Shown piece after piece: positions 1 through 9,193 of a stretch of DNA of 64,000 nt. The stretch is from Bin80 sp965220935 (GTDB taxonomy: Bacteria > Bacteroidota > Rhodothermia > Rhodothermales > Bin80), in assembly GCA_965220935.1 (NCBI GenBank), contig OZ244857.1:186001-250000 (forward strand), in the 5' to 3' direction. How positions within the stretch are numbered: the stretch's first letter is position 1; every line of letters begins with the position of its first letter. Position numbers and translations under genes: made by a program. The notes beneath the pieces are model-generated. The model did not search any database. It had not been told where the DNA came from and saw only the letters and a program-made list of their open reading frames with translations.

Positions 1-702
1 ACGCTCTTGGTCAGTAACATCATCCTTTCGCGTTTTCCAGAGTGCCTTGAGAGTATTGATCTGATCAGAGTCAAGGTAAATCGGAAAATCAACAAAATTG
101 GAATACTTACGAATGATGGACCGAATCCGGGACTCATCCGAAAAATCCGATGCATCTTCTTTCAAGTGTAGCGAAATTTTAGTTCCGTGCTCGGAGCGGG
201 TGCTCGGTCCAATGGTATAGGTCCCTGTTGCGTCACTTGTCCATTTTAGAGGTTGAGCATCATCACTACGATGAAGCGTTTCAATCTCAATATTGTCAGC
301 AACCATGAATGCCGAATAAAATCCTACGCCAAACTGACCAATCATACCAGCATCCACAGGCTTACCAGAAGACTTTTGCTCCTCAATAAAAGCGAGTGTC
401 CCACTGCTAGCAATCGTGCCCAAGCGCTCCGTCAAGTCACTGTGTGTCATTCCAATTCCTGTGTCCTCCACTGAAAGCGTCTTTGCCTCTTTATCCACAG
501 TGATGGTAATCTTTAGGTCCGCGTTATCTCCACCAGAGTGATCGGTAAGTCCTTGAAAACGGGCTTTATTGAGAGCATCCGATGCATTGGAGATTAATTC
601 ACGCAGAAAAATCTCCTGATTCGTATATAACGAATTAATAATGAGATGCAGAAGCTGCTGCATCTCAGCTTTATACTCAAACTGTTGCGTGGTGTCTGAC
701 AT
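1..702 (-). CDS. htpG: Chaperone HtpG (Hsp90), N-terminal part, cut by the window edge
   Basis: Cytosolic Hsp90-family ATP-dependent chaperone. The minus strand from the ATG at 702 reads 234 codons with no stop before the edge, so only the N-terminal GHKL ATPase domain is present. Seen: the ATP-binding helix ELISNASDAL (residues about 33-42), the DTGIGM motif (about 75-80) and the GQFGVGFYS lid motif, followed by the start of the middle domain. These are diagnostic for HtpG. The C-terminal client and dimerisation domains lie outside the window. The gene lies just downstream (minus-strand sense) of the DUF4340 gene and could be read from the same direction; no terminator was recognised in the 12-bp gap. 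Confidence 0.95.
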   Translation of the reverse strand, partial: MSDTTQQFEYKAEMQQLLHLIINSLYTNQEIFLRELISNASDALNKARFQGLTDHSGGDNADLKITITVDKEAKTLSVEDTGIGMTHSDLTERLGTIASSGTLAFIEEQKSSGKPVDAGMIGQFGVGFYSAFMVADNIEIETLHRSDDAQPLKWTSDATGTYTIGPSTRSEHGTKISLHLKEDASDFSDESRIRSIIRKYSNFVDFPIYLDSDQINTLKALWKTRKDDVTDQER

Positions 703-714
703 CAAATAATGAGG

Positions 715-1605
715 CTATTCGTTCTGTGCAATAAGTGATTCTCGATCTGGAAACAGTTGATCTAATCGGCTTTCAAAAATCCTGTATGTATATTGTTTTC
801 CTCCATAAATCAGTGCTACAGCTGATTCTGCAGGCATAGCCTGCAATGATAGAGTGGTATTGACGCTTGTTGTTAAATCTACGCGGTAGTTAGCATCTGA
901 GAGGACCTGTGGAGGAAGATCATCAAAAAATCCATCCGCATTTAATGGCGAAAACCTGCGCAACCAATTCGTGATATTTAAGCTATCGCCGGCTTGGCCA
1001 TCAACCATCCATACACCATCGTCAAGAGAGACTTCGTAAGGGTCGCCTTGACGGATCACACGCGCAGATGAGATCACTCCAAAATTAGGATTGATCACCG
1101 TGCGATTTCTCCATCGCTCAGGATCCTGATTAATGGTCACTCGGCCATTGGTAGCATAGATGTCGGGGTGATCGCCGATGCGGACAAAAATAGAGTTAAA
1201 ATCTCTGCCCTGCCGTGAAATGACAATTTCCTCCGATCCATTGGGCCATGTGAGAGTTACGGTAGTTGCCGTAGAATCAATCCCATAAATTCCATAGCGA
1301 CTTTCGTTACTAGTGACGCGGTTACTTAACGACAGGTCGTTTAATTCATCTAAGGCGCGGCTAACTGTGGACGAGTCGGCTAGAATGTCTACGGGCTGCC
1401 GAACAAACCACTGCCCTCCTTGCTTTTCAAGGTCTAGTCTGGAGTCGGGAAGCACAACAGAGATATGAGTCACTTCATCAATAGGAAGATTGATGTCGGG
1501 TACGCGAATATTACTCGGGTTTCGGTCAAATACACCAGAGATCCAAGCAATGAGTAGGAGAATGATGAGGCTTCCGCCAAGCACAAGGATACGATTCTGT
1601 CGCAT
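715..1605 (-). CDS. DUF4340 domain protein, membrane-anchored
   Basis: A 296-residue protein with one N-terminal membrane segment (about residues 6-24) followed by an extracytoplasmic beta-rich region typical of DUF4340. Family members sit next to GldG-type auxiliary components of ABC-2 exporters, and that is the context here: the GldG-like gene ends 11 bp upstream on the same strand and the permease and ATPase genes precede it. Its biochemical role is not known. I infer an accessory periplasmic part of the exporter. The start at 1605 puts the hydrophobic segment right at the N-terminus, as expected. Confidence 0.8.
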   Translation of the reverse strand: MRQNRILVLGGSLIILLLIAWISGVFDRNPSNIRVPDINLPIDEVTHISVVLPDSRLDLEKQGGQWFVRQPVDILADSSTVSRALDELNDLSLSNRVTSNESRYGIYGIDSTATTVTLTWPNGSEEIVISRQGRDFNSIFVRIGDHPDIYATNGRVTINQDPERWRNRTVINPNFGVISSARVIRQGDPYEVSLDDGVWMVDGQAGDSLNITNWLRRFSPLNADGFFDDLPPQVLSDANYRVDLTTSVNTTLSLQAMPAESAVALIYGGKQYTYRIFESRLDQLFPDRESLIAQNE

Positions 1606-1616
1606 GAGTTCGGGAA

Positions 1617-3143
1617 TTAGAGTACGACGATTTGTCGGCTACGGCGTTTACGCCAGCGAGCAAGTCCAAAAATAACCACAATCAACAGTGGGCCAAGCAT
1701 ATTGACATACTTGATTACTGGCCGCATCCCTTCAGAAACATCTCGTAGAGTACGTGGTGCGATAGATTTTGAACGGATGCTCAGTAACGCATCGTCTTGG
1801 GCAAGCCAGTCCACCAGATTTAATCCAAACTGTGCATTACCTCCATTGGGGGGGAGAATGGACTCATTGATAAAGTCTCCATCTCCAACAACAACCAATC
1901 GGGTCTCAACACTCGTACGCCCAGGCGTATAGGCACTCGGGAACGCTCCAGTAAATGAGGCACCTAAAACGTACGGCCCCCCAGAAAGCGTTGCAGTGGT
2001 TTGGGTGGGCTGTAGCATAAAAAATCCTTGCTGTAACCCACTCTGAGGAGATGAATAAATGAGCGATTCACGTGTTACGCCAGTTGGTAGAGCCGCACTG
2101 GTATCCACCGAGCTGACAAAATAAAACATTAAGTTTTGCAACCGGCTGACCATTTGATTATCGGTATTGAAGCGGGATGCAACAGGGAAGAGTGGATACT
2201 GCATCTGCTGAGAAATATTGAAGAATCCCTGACGTTGCTGCACGGTCACCACCGAGCTTTCCTCGTCCATGATCAAATTGGGAGTGAGTACGATTCCGTA
2301 GTTCGCAAGTAAAGGGTCAATCCCGATATTTAGTTCAGAGGCTTGTCCAGCTTGGAGGTTGGCAGCAATGCGATTGAGTAAAAATCCAACGCGCCCACCT
2401 TCCATGATATAACTGTCCAAGGCCTGAAGATGCGAGTCAGGGATCGTGTCCGTAGGGGCAACAATCAGCAGAACATCTGGCGGGGTTGATCCTTGTAGAT
2501 CTGCGTCTGTGACGATCTGGACGTCATAATTAGTAGAGAGGTTTTGTTGCAATGTCGGCATATCCTGCATGGGATTGGGTTCTCCGTGATCTGTCCAGAA
2601 CCCAGCGATAGGTTTTTCATCACGGGTAAGCCGACGGATTGCACTGGTGAGATCATATTCTAAACTTGAAAGATCCTCAATGACTGGAATCGTTTCGCGA
2701 TTATTCTCATATTCAATCGCAACCCCCATGTACGCATTCTTTAATTGGACATTATCACTTTCAATGACTTGAATCTGGATGGGTGGGATTCCCAGTTGAC
2801 CTGCCTCACCGCGGAGTTCCTCATCCTCACCAGGATCAATAAATTGATACTCTACATTTTGACCACCATAAGCGCGATAGTCGTCAAGTTTATCCTTGAG
2901 AAATCGTCGATTTGATGCAAATTGAGCAGGAAGATCTGCCGAAAAGAATGCCGTAATTGCGACTGGATCCTCTAAATTCTCAACAATCTCCTTGGATGCC
3001 CTTGAGAGTGAATACACACGGTCATCTGTAAGGTCTAATCGACCAAAGACATTGAGTCCAATAAGATTGATCACGACAAGAATCGCAGCGGCAAGTAATA
3101 ATGTAGCTTGGGTAGAAAAGTCTCGTTTCATGGATGCGTACAA
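1617..3143 (-). CDS. GldG-like ABC-2 exporter auxiliary protein
   Basis: A 508-residue protein with an N-terminal membrane segment (about residues 12-32), a large extracytoplasmic region of the ABC_transp_aux (GldG) type, and a C-terminal membrane segment (about 480-498) followed by a basic RWRKRRSRQ tail. GldG works with GldF and GldA as an ABC-2 exporter linked to gliding in Flavobacteriia. In non-gliding relatives the same operon occurs and its substrate is unknown. It lies 5 bp after the permease gene, so the two are probably co-translated. Function as part of a Gld-type exporter is well supported by order; a gliding role is not. Confidence 0.85.
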   Translation of the reverse strand: MYASMKRDFSTQATLLLAAAILVVINLIGLNVFGRLDLTDDRVYSLSRASKEIVENLEDPVAITAFFSADLPAQFASNRRFLKDKLDDYRAYGGQNVEYQFIDPGEDEELRGEAGQLGIPPIQIQVIESDNVQLKNAYMGVAIEYENNRETIPVIEDLSSLEYDLTSAIRRLTRDEKPIAGFWTDHGEPNPMQDMPTLQQNLSTNYDVQIVTDADLQGSTPPDVLLIVAPTDTIPDSHLQALDSYIMEGGRVGFLLNRIAANLQAGQASELNIGIDPLLANYGIVLTPNLIMDEESSVVTVQQRQGFFNISQQMQYPLFPVASRFNTDNQMVSRLQNLMFYFVSSVDTSAALPTGVTRESLIYSSPQSGLQQGFFMLQPTQTTATLSGGPYVLGASFTGAFPSAYTPGRTSVETRLVVVGDGDFINESILPPNGGNAQFGLNLVDWLAQDDALLSIRSKSIAPRTLRDVSEGMRPVIKYVNMLGPLLIVVIFGLARWRKRRSRQIVVL

Positions 3144-3148
3144 TCAGT

Positions 3149-3856
3149 CTATTCTGGCCGCTTGGCCAAAGCGTAGGTCGTCATTAAAAAAGCAAGTCCT
3201 GTAAGGGAAAGGTAATACAGAATATCACGCGTATCAATCACACCGCGCATCATATTCTGAAAGTGGTAATCTGCTCCTAAGTACTGCATGATGATCCCAA
3301 TTTGGCTTGGCACAAAATCGGTGATCTTGTCAAGTAAAAATAGCATAAAGATGATGGCAAATCCCAGAATAAATGCGACGATCTGATTACGTGTCAAACT
3401 ACTGGCCCATAGTCCAATCGCACCATACGTTAGCCCAAGAAGAAAGAGGCCAAGATACCCCCCAACCGTTCCACCTAAATCTAAATCTCCAAGGAGAGCT
3501 AATGTAATGGTATACACAAGAGTAAGCGAGATGGCCAACAGCAATAAAAGAGCAATAGAGAGAAGTTTTCCGAGAATAACTTGCCAATCGCGCACAGGGA
3601 GTGTGAGAAGTAATTCAAGTGTTCCAGCACGACGCTCCTCGGCAAACGATGACATCGTCAGCGCTGGCATAAAGAAGAGGAAGATAAATGGTGCGATAGA
3701 GAAAACAGAACGAAGCGACGCGACATTCTGAAGAAATAGCGCATTACTGAAAAACCAACCCGTAATGGCCAAGAACACACACAGAACAACATAGGCAGCA
3801 GGCCCGTCAAAGTAGGCTCTTAATTCACGTTTGGTAAGAGTCCAGGTTTGATGCAT
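3149..3856 (-). CDS. ABC-2 type transporter permease (GldF-like)
   Basis: Integral membrane permease of 235 residues, with about six hydrophobic segments spread over the whole length and the conserved FAEERRAGTLELLLTLPV loop near residue 72 that is typical of ABC-2 permeases and contacts the ATPase. It sits between the ATPase gene (34 bp upstream of its start codon) and the GldG-like gene, giving the order ATPase, permease, GldG-like, DUF4340. Start at 3856 gives a short cytosolic N-terminus with MHQTWTLTKRELRAYF, as in other family members. Confidence 0.88.
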   Translation of the reverse strand: MHQTWTLTKRELRAYFDGPAAYVVLCVFLAITGWFFSNALFLQNVASLRSVFSIAPFIFLFFMPALTMSSFAEERRAGTLELLLTLPVRDWQVILGKLLSIALLLLLAISLTLVYTITLALLGDLDLGGTVGGYLGLFLLGLTYGAIGLWASSLTRNQIVAFILGFAIIFMLFLLDKITDFVPSQIGIIMQYLGADYHFQNMMRGVIDTRDILYYLSLTGLAFLMTTYALAKRPE

Positions 3857-3890
3857 AATTCGTTAGATCGTCTGACAATGATGATAGAAA

Positions 3891-4814
3891 TTATCCGCTT
3901 GTGAGTTGGCGGAAAACATCCTCCAAGTTTTTACTCTTGCGATGCAGACCAGTGAGGGTCCAGTTGTGACTGACCGCCAGACGAAACAAATCGGCGCGGA
4001 TATCGCTGGCAGAAGTAAGGATAAAATAGGTTTCGCCGTTTTCGTCTACCCCATGCTCGGTGACCTCAGCCGACTCCCACGAACCAAGAATGTCGGCGAC
4101 CTCTTCTTCGGTATTCTGTAACGTAATAGATACTTGCTCGCCTTGTGAAAGCTCCGCGCGCAGTTTTTCTGGCGTTCCATCAGCCACCAAATTCCCGTTA
4201 TCAATGATGATCACTCGGTCACAAGATGCCTGTACTTCAGAGAGGATATGAGTTGACAAAACTACGGTGCGCTCCTGTCCGATTTTTCTGATGAGCTCGC
4301 GGATCTCCACAATTTGGTTTGGGTCCAATCCGCTTGTAGGTTCGTCAAGAATCAAGATGGGCGGATTATGAATCATGGCCTGAGCGAGTCCTACACGTTG
4401 ACGATACCCTTTTGATAGAGCGTCAATGCGCTTAGAAAGAACATCGTGGAGCCCACATGAACTTGTCATCGCACGGATACGCTCGGTGCGGTCCTCACTA
4501 GGAATCCCTCGCATAGCGGCAACAAACTCAAGGTAGTCATAGGTGACCATATCGGAGTAGAGCGGAGTACTTTCAGGCAGATACCCAATGCGCTGCCGAA
4601 CTGGGAGGGCATCTTCACGGATATCCATGTCATCAACGATGACCGTCCCTTCGTTTGGCGGCAGATAACCAGTCATCATTTTCATGGTCGTAGATTTTCC
4701 AGCGCCATTAGGACCCAGAAAACCGACGACCTCACCCTGACTGACTTGAAAAGATATAGATCGCACGGCCTCCACATTGCCATACGATTTACTTAAATTT
4801 TGAACTTTAATCAT
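3891..4814 (-). CDS. ABC transporter ATP-binding protein (GldA-like)
   Basis: Cytosolic ATPase subunit of the ABC-2 exporter encoded downstream. I chose the ATG at 4814 rather than an upstream one at 4847, because the family begins MIKVQNLSKSYG. With this start the protein has 307 residues. Walker A GPNGAGKST is at about 34-42, the signature LSKGYRQR at 133-140, and Walker B ILILDEP at 153-159 followed by the D-loop SGLDP and the H-loop histidine in LSTHIL. The C-terminal third, after about residue 215, is the extra domain seen in GldA/DrrA-type proteins. First gene of a four-gene minus-strand operon. Confidence 0.92.
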   Translation of the reverse strand: MIKVQNLSKSYGNVEAVRSISFQVSQGEVVGFLGPNGAGKSTTMKMMTGYLPPNEGTVIVDDMDIREDALPVRQRIGYLPESTPLYSDMVTYDYLEFVAAMRGIPSEDRTERIRAMTSSCGLHDVLSKRIDALSKGYRQRVGLAQAMIHNPPILILDEPTSGLDPNQIVEIRELIRKIGQERTVVLSTHILSEVQASCDRVIIIDNGNLVADGTPEKLRAELSQGEQVSITLQNTEEEVADILGSWESAEVTEHGVDENGETYFILTSASDIRADLFRLAVSHNWTLTGLHRKSKNLEDVFRQLTSG

Positions 4815-4953
4815 CAAATTATATGAAAAGAAACGGTTGTACTTCAACCAAGCTCTAATGTGCCAAAAACGAACAAGAAAACGATACTCAGATGAGATTT
4901 AGTATACAAGATGAGCAGGATATCCGTGATATCTGATCTAGTAATTAGTGTGA

Positions 4954-6213
4954 TTAATCGCCTAAGTTATCCACTAAGGCTTGCCCGAATTCACTGCAAC
5001 TCAGCAGGGTTGCCTGGTCCATTAAGCGGTGAAAATCATAGGTCACACGCTTTTGAGAAATTGTTTTTTCAACGGATCGGATGACGGCATCTGCAGCCTC
5101 TATCCAGCCAAGGTGGCGTAACATCATTTCCCCAGAAAGCAGGACAGAACTTGGATTTACTTTATCAAGGCCTGCGTATTTCGGCGCAGTTCCATGGGTG
5201 GCCTCAAATACAGCAAGTCCAGAATCGTAATTAATATTCGCTCCTGGGGCAATCCCAATTCCTCCAACCTGAGCAGCTAGCGCATCAGAAATATAATCGC
5301 CATTAAGGTTCATCGTCGCAATGACACTGTACTCACTCGGACGCGTTAGAATCTGTTGCAGAAATGCATCGGCAATGACATCTTTGATGATGATTTTATG
5401 TCCTTGATCATCAAGGACATGCCATGGGCCGCCATCCAAGGGCTGTGCTCCAAACTCATCTGCAGCAATTTTGTATCCCCAGTCCCGAAATGCCCCCTCA
5501 GTGTATTTCATAATGTTGCCTTTATGAACGAGTGTCACGCTGGGTTTGCGTTCGGCAATTGCATGTTTGATCGCAGCGCGCACAACGCGCGCAGTCCCTT
5601 CTTCAGAGATGGGCTTGATCCCGATGCCAGCGCTATCAGGGAAGCGAATACGTGAATGTTGATCAGGGAATGCACGCTTAAATAATTCAAGGAACTGATG
5701 ATTCTCTTGAGTTCCGCTTTCAAACTCTATCCCTGCATAGATATCTTCAGCATTTTCGCGGAAGATAATCATATCTATGAGTTCGGGATTGACGACAGGC
5801 GACGGAACGCCCGTAAAGTAACGGGTAGGGCGAACACAGGCGTACAGATCAAGCTGTTGGCGTAGGGCGACATTCAGGCTTCGGATTCCACCTCCAACGG
5901 GCGTCGTCAGGGGGCCTTTGATGGCCACGCGATAGTCACGAATCGCCTCAAGAGTATCGCTGGGGAGCCATTCATTGAACTTGCGATGTGCCTTGTCACC
6001 TGCGTAAATCTCAAACCAGTGAATTTTTCTCTGTTGCCCGTAGACATAAGAGACCGCACGATCAAGCACACGGTGTGTAGCGGCCCATATGTCAGGCCCG
6101 ATCCCGTCTCCTTCAATGAACGGGATGATGGGGTGATCAGGGACACGAAGGATGTCCTCAGAGAATTGGATGGGATCGCCCGATGTGGGCAATGATAAGT
6201 GCTTAAAAGGCAT
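4954..6213 (-). CDS. icd: Isocitrate dehydrogenase, NADP-dependent
   Basis: TCA-cycle enzyme converting isocitrate to 2-oxoglutarate and CO2 in the cytosol. The 419-residue protein matches the E. coli-type homodimeric family along its length. Visible are the substrate and phosphorylation-loop motif GGGIRSLNVALRQ, the Tyr/Lys catalytic region DIYAGIE and LVHKGNIMKYTEGAF, and the cofactor motif ATHGTAPKYAGLDKVNP. In that motif the Lys-Tyr pair is the known determinant for NADP rather than NAD. It stands between the exporter operon and a glycosyltransferase on the same strand; the 139-bp gap after the ATPase start suggests it is separately transcribed. Confidence 0.95.
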   Translation of the reverse strand: MPFKHLSLPTSGDPIQFSEDILRVPDHPIIPFIEGDGIGPDIWAATHRVLDRAVSYVYGQQRKIHWFEIYAGDKAHRKFNEWLPSDTLEAIRDYRVAIKGPLTTPVGGGIRSLNVALRQQLDLYACVRPTRYFTGVPSPVVNPELIDMIIFRENAEDIYAGIEFESGTQENHQFLELFKRAFPDQHSRIRFPDSAGIGIKPISEEGTARVVRAAIKHAIAERKPSVTLVHKGNIMKYTEGAFRDWGYKIAADEFGAQPLDGGPWHVLDDQGHKIIIKDVIADAFLQQILTRPSEYSVIATMNLNGDYISDALAAQVGGIGIAPGANINYDSGLAVFEATHGTAPKYAGLDKVNPSSVLLSGEMMLRHLGWIEAADAVIRSVEKTISQKRVTYDFHRLMDQATLLSCSEFGQALVDNLGD

Positions 6214-6243
6214 ATAAATTAGTCAAATAAGGATGATAATTGG

Positions 6244-6975
6244 TTAAAGTTGACCGATAAGTGAACGTAAACGCAGCTCCCAAACCTTCAGGGCAGCTTC
6301 ACAAATGATGGCATGGCTCATTTTACTTTGGCCCTCTGTTCGTTCGGTGAACGTGATAGGAATTTCAAATAAGCGGAAGCCTTTTTTCCACGTGCGATAT
6401 TTCATTTCAATTAAAAACGAGTATCCATTACAGCGAACGGCATTCAGGTCAACAGATTCAAGCACACGGCGGTGATAGGCTAAAAATCCTGCCGTCACAT
6501 CACGGACGGGGAGCCGGGTTGCGACCCGAGTATAGAATCCTGCGCTGTAACTAAGTATGAGTCGACTTAATGGCCAGTCAACGACTCGGACTCCTCCGAT
6601 ATATCTGGAGCCAATGGCCAGGTCGCATTGATTGCTGATGACAGCGTCAATGAGCGTTGGCAAATCATCAGGATTATGAGACATGTCTGCATCCATATTG
6701 CAGATCACTTGATAGTCTCTTTTGAGTGCATAGTCAAACCCCATCAGATAAGCGGTCCCAAGTCCTAGTTTTCCTGATCGTTCCAGAAGCTCAATCCGAC
6801 CAGGATAATTCAATTGTTTTTGGCGAACAATGTCTGCTGTTCCATCTGGAGAACCATCGTCTACAACTAGAACATCTAGATTTGATGGCTGGTCCATCAC
6901 ACGCGTGAGCAACAATGCAACATTGTCTGCTTCGTTATAGGTTGGAATGATGATCAGAGTGCGATTCATCATCAT
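6244..6975 (-). CDS. Polyprenol-phosphate mannosyltransferase-like GT2 (DPM1-like)
   Basis: Glycosyltransferase family 2 enzyme of 243 residues, most like dolichol/polyprenol-phosphate mannose synthases, which transfer mannose from GDP-mannose to a polyprenyl phosphate at the membrane face. Seen: IPTYNEADNV at the N-terminus, the nucleotide-binding VDDGSPDGT, the metal-binding DADMSH and the downstream SRYIGG region. There is no C-terminal transmembrane domain, so it is the soluble form. The start could be any of three consecutive Met codons. Its start is about 100 bp from the divergent pdhA start, so the gap must carry both promoters. Sugar specificity is inferred from family likeness only. 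Confidence 0.85.
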   Translation of the reverse strand: MMMNRTLIIIPTYNEADNVALLLTRVMDQPSNLDVLVVDDGSPDGTADIVRQKQLNYPGRIELLERSGKLGLGTAYLMGFDYALKRDYQVICNMDADMSHNPDDLPTLIDAVISNQCDLAIGSRYIGGVRVVDWPLSRLILSYSAGFYTRVATRLPVRDVTAGFLAYHRRVLESVDLNAVRCNGYSFLIEMKYRTWKKGFRLFEIPITFTERTEGQSKMSHAIICEAALKVWELRLRSLIGQL

Positions 6976-7076
6976 TTGGAGAGAAACATTCTGATAGATG
7001 GATCCAATGCGATTTCAAATCGTTTACATGGGCTATATTCAATAAACACTCTGAGAATCAGACTTATTAGTGGAAA

Positions 7077-8183
7077 ATGGCATTGAAGACTAAACGGGCG
7101 GCGCTGACTAACGGTCAGCCCCAAGTCGCTTTTGATCTTATTGAGACAAAATCTACGTTCAGAAGCTATCCGGGTGATCGTTTTTCTCATTCGGATCTCG
7201 GATTGAGTGTGGCGGATATTTGCGACATATATCGGAATATGCTACTACAACGACGCTTTGAGGAACGTTCTGCTCAGATGTACGGTAGACAAAAAATTGG
7301 TGGTTTTCTGCACTTGTATATTGGCCAAGAGGCAATCTCAACCGGTTCTGTTTATGCCCTTAAACCTGGGCTGGATTCTGTGATTACAGCATACAGAGAT
7401 CACGGAATTGCACTTGCAATTGGAATGACATCTAACGAGTGTATGGCAGAATTGTTCGGCCGAGTTGATGGATGCTCTAAAGGAAAGGGTGGCTCTATGC
7501 ATTTTTTCAGCAAAGAGAAGCGGATGTTTGGTGGGCATGGCATCGTGGGTGCACACATTCCTTTGGCCGCTGGGATTGCATTTGCTCACAAATACAGAAA
7601 CGATCATGGGGTGGTGTTCTGTTATTTAGGCGATGGCGCAGTTTGGCAGGGATCCTTCCATGAGTCACTGAATCTCGCTTCGCTTTACAAACTTCCAGTC
7701 GTGTATGTGATTGAGAATAATGAGTATGCCATGGGGACTGCCGTTGATCGAGCTGCCGCAGAACCCGATCTGTTTAAGCAGGGTGTTTCATATGCTATAC
7801 CTGGATCCTTAGTGGATGGGATGGATGTTTTCAGCGTATGTCAGGCCATGCGTGATCACGCGGCGCTTGCACGTGACGGACAGCCATCTCTTGTTGAAGT
7901 CCGAACTTACCGGTACAGAGGTCATTCAATGAGTGACCCTGGAAAGTACCGCACTAAGCAAGAGCTGGAGCAGAAGAAGAATGAAGATCCGATTTTACGC
8001 CTCAAGAGTTATATTATTGAGAATGATCTGATGAAGGTGGAGGAATTAGATGTGTTGGATATAGAAGTGAAGGCGGAAGTTTCTGCATCCGTTACATTTG
8101 CTGATGAGAGTCCATTGCCGCCACTTGAGGCCGTTTATGATGATGTTTACACGCAGAAAGATTTCCCTTTCCTAACCCACTAG
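7077..8183 (+). CDS. pdhA: Pyruvate dehydrogenase E1 component, alpha subunit
   Basis: Alpha subunit of the thiamine-diphosphate-dependent E1 enzyme, 368 residues. The ThDP-binding motif starts at GDGAVWQGSFHESLN (about residue 186) and ends with the NN of VIENNEYAMGT. The phosphorylation-loop-like sequence YRGHSMSDPGKYRT is present near residue 280. It is followed after 3 bp by pdhB and then pdhC, an operon for the E1-alpha/E1-beta/E2 core. The E3 (dihydrolipoamide dehydrogenase) gene is not in the window. A branched-chain 2-oxoacid dehydrogenase is the alternative, but the motifs and the E2 look like pyruvate dehydrogenase. Confidence 0.92.
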   Translation: MALKTKRAALTNGQPQVAFDLIETKSTFRSYPGDRFSHSDLGLSVADICDIYRNMLLQRRFEERSAQMYGRQKIGGFLHLYIGQEAISTGSVYALKPGLDSVITAYRDHGIALAIGMTSNECMAELFGRVDGCSKGKGGSMHFFSKEKRMFGGHGIVGAHIPLAAGIAFAHKYRNDHGVVFCYLGDGAVWQGSFHESLNLASLYKLPVVYVIENNEYAMGTAVDRAAAEPDLFKQGVSYAIPGSLVDGMDVFSVCQAMRDHAALARDGQPSLVEVRTYRYRGHSMSDPGKYRTKQELEQKKNEDPILRLKSYIIENDLMKVEELDVLDIEVKAEVSASVTFADESPLPPLEAVYDDVYTQKDFPFLTH

Positions 8184-8186
8184 ATC

Positions 8187-9170
8187 ATGGCAGAACTACA
8201 ACTACGAGAAGCGATTCGTTCGGCACTCATTGAAGAGATGGATCGGGACGAAGATGTCTTTCTGATGGGCGAGGAGGTTGCAGAATATAATGGAGCTTAC
8301 AAGGTCAGTGAGGGGATGCAAGATCGTTACGGCGATCGCCGCGTGATTGATACCCCCATTAGTGAGTGCGGATTTGCGGGACTTGGGCTTGGTGCAGCCA
8401 TGGATGGGCTGCGTCCTATCATTGAGTTTATGACTTGGAACTTTGCCTTTGTGGCATTTGATCAGATCATCAATAACGCGGCTAAGATTCGATATATGTC
8501 TGGAGGCCAATTTTCATTCCCAATTGTGTTTCGGGGTCCCAATGGGGCTGCGGGGCAGCTGGCAGCCACGCACAATACTTCTGTGGAGTCCATATACAGC
8601 TGTTTCCCTGGGCTAAAAGTGATCTCAATTTCCAACCCTGATGATGCCAAAGGACTCCTTAAATCGGCGATCCGAGATGACGATCCTGTTGTTTTTTTAG
8701 AGAGTGAATTCATGTACGGAATGCGTGGAGAAGTTTCTGATGCAGACGATTACATTATCCCGATTGGTAAAGCACGGATTGCCCGAGAAGGTGATGCAGT
8801 GACCATCATAGGTCACAATAAAAGTTACTGGAGAGCCATGGAGGCCGCCGAGATGCTCGCCGCTGATGGCTATGAGGCTGAGGTTATTGATCCGCGTACG
8901 ATTCGGCCTTTTGATTGGGATACCGTCATCACATCGGTCAAGAAAACCAACAGATGTGTGATTGTAGATGAAAGCAACCCATTTGCGAGTGTATCATCTG
9001 AGATTGCATTTCAGATTCAATCTCGCTCGTTTGATGATCTTGATGCACCGGTTCAGCGTATCACAGCCAAAGATACCCCTGCACCGTATGCCAAGAATCT
9101 TATTGAATATTATTTGCCGAGTGCAGAGGATGTCTATCGTGCTTGCCGTGATGTCATGTATCTTGATTGA
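8187..9170 (+). CDS. pdhB: Pyruvate dehydrogenase E1 component, beta subunit
   Basis: Beta subunit (327 residues) that completes the E1 active site with PdhA. It begins MAELQLREAIRSAL and contains the conserved GEEVAEYNGAYKVSEG and DTPISECGFAGLGLGAA segments of the transketolase pyrimidine domain. The C-terminal transketolase domain follows with EVIDPRTIRPFD. Length and order agree with the family. The start lies 3 bp after the pdhA stop and the next gene follows after 23 bp, so the three are almost certainly one transcript. Confidence 0.93.
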   Translation: MAELQLREAIRSALIEEMDRDEDVFLMGEEVAEYNGAYKVSEGMQDRYGDRRVIDTPISECGFAGLGLGAAMDGLRPIIEFMTWNFAFVAFDQIINNAAKIRYMSGGQFSFPIVFRGPNGAAGQLAATHNTSVESIYSCFPGLKVISISNPDDAKGLLKSAIRDDDPVVFLESEFMYGMRGEVSDADDYIIPIGKARIAREGDAVTIIGHNKSYWRAMEAAEMLAADGYEAEVIDPRTIRPFDWDTVITSVKKTNRCVIVDESNPFASVSSEIAFQIQSRSFDDLDAPVQRITAKDTPAPYAKNLIEYYLPSAEDVYRACRDVMYLD

Positions 9171-9193
9171 ATTCCATTAGACTGATCTGAATC

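Noticed and set aside
253..474. 73-codon open frame on the plus strand
   Set aside because: Antisense to htpG, which is clearly the real gene.
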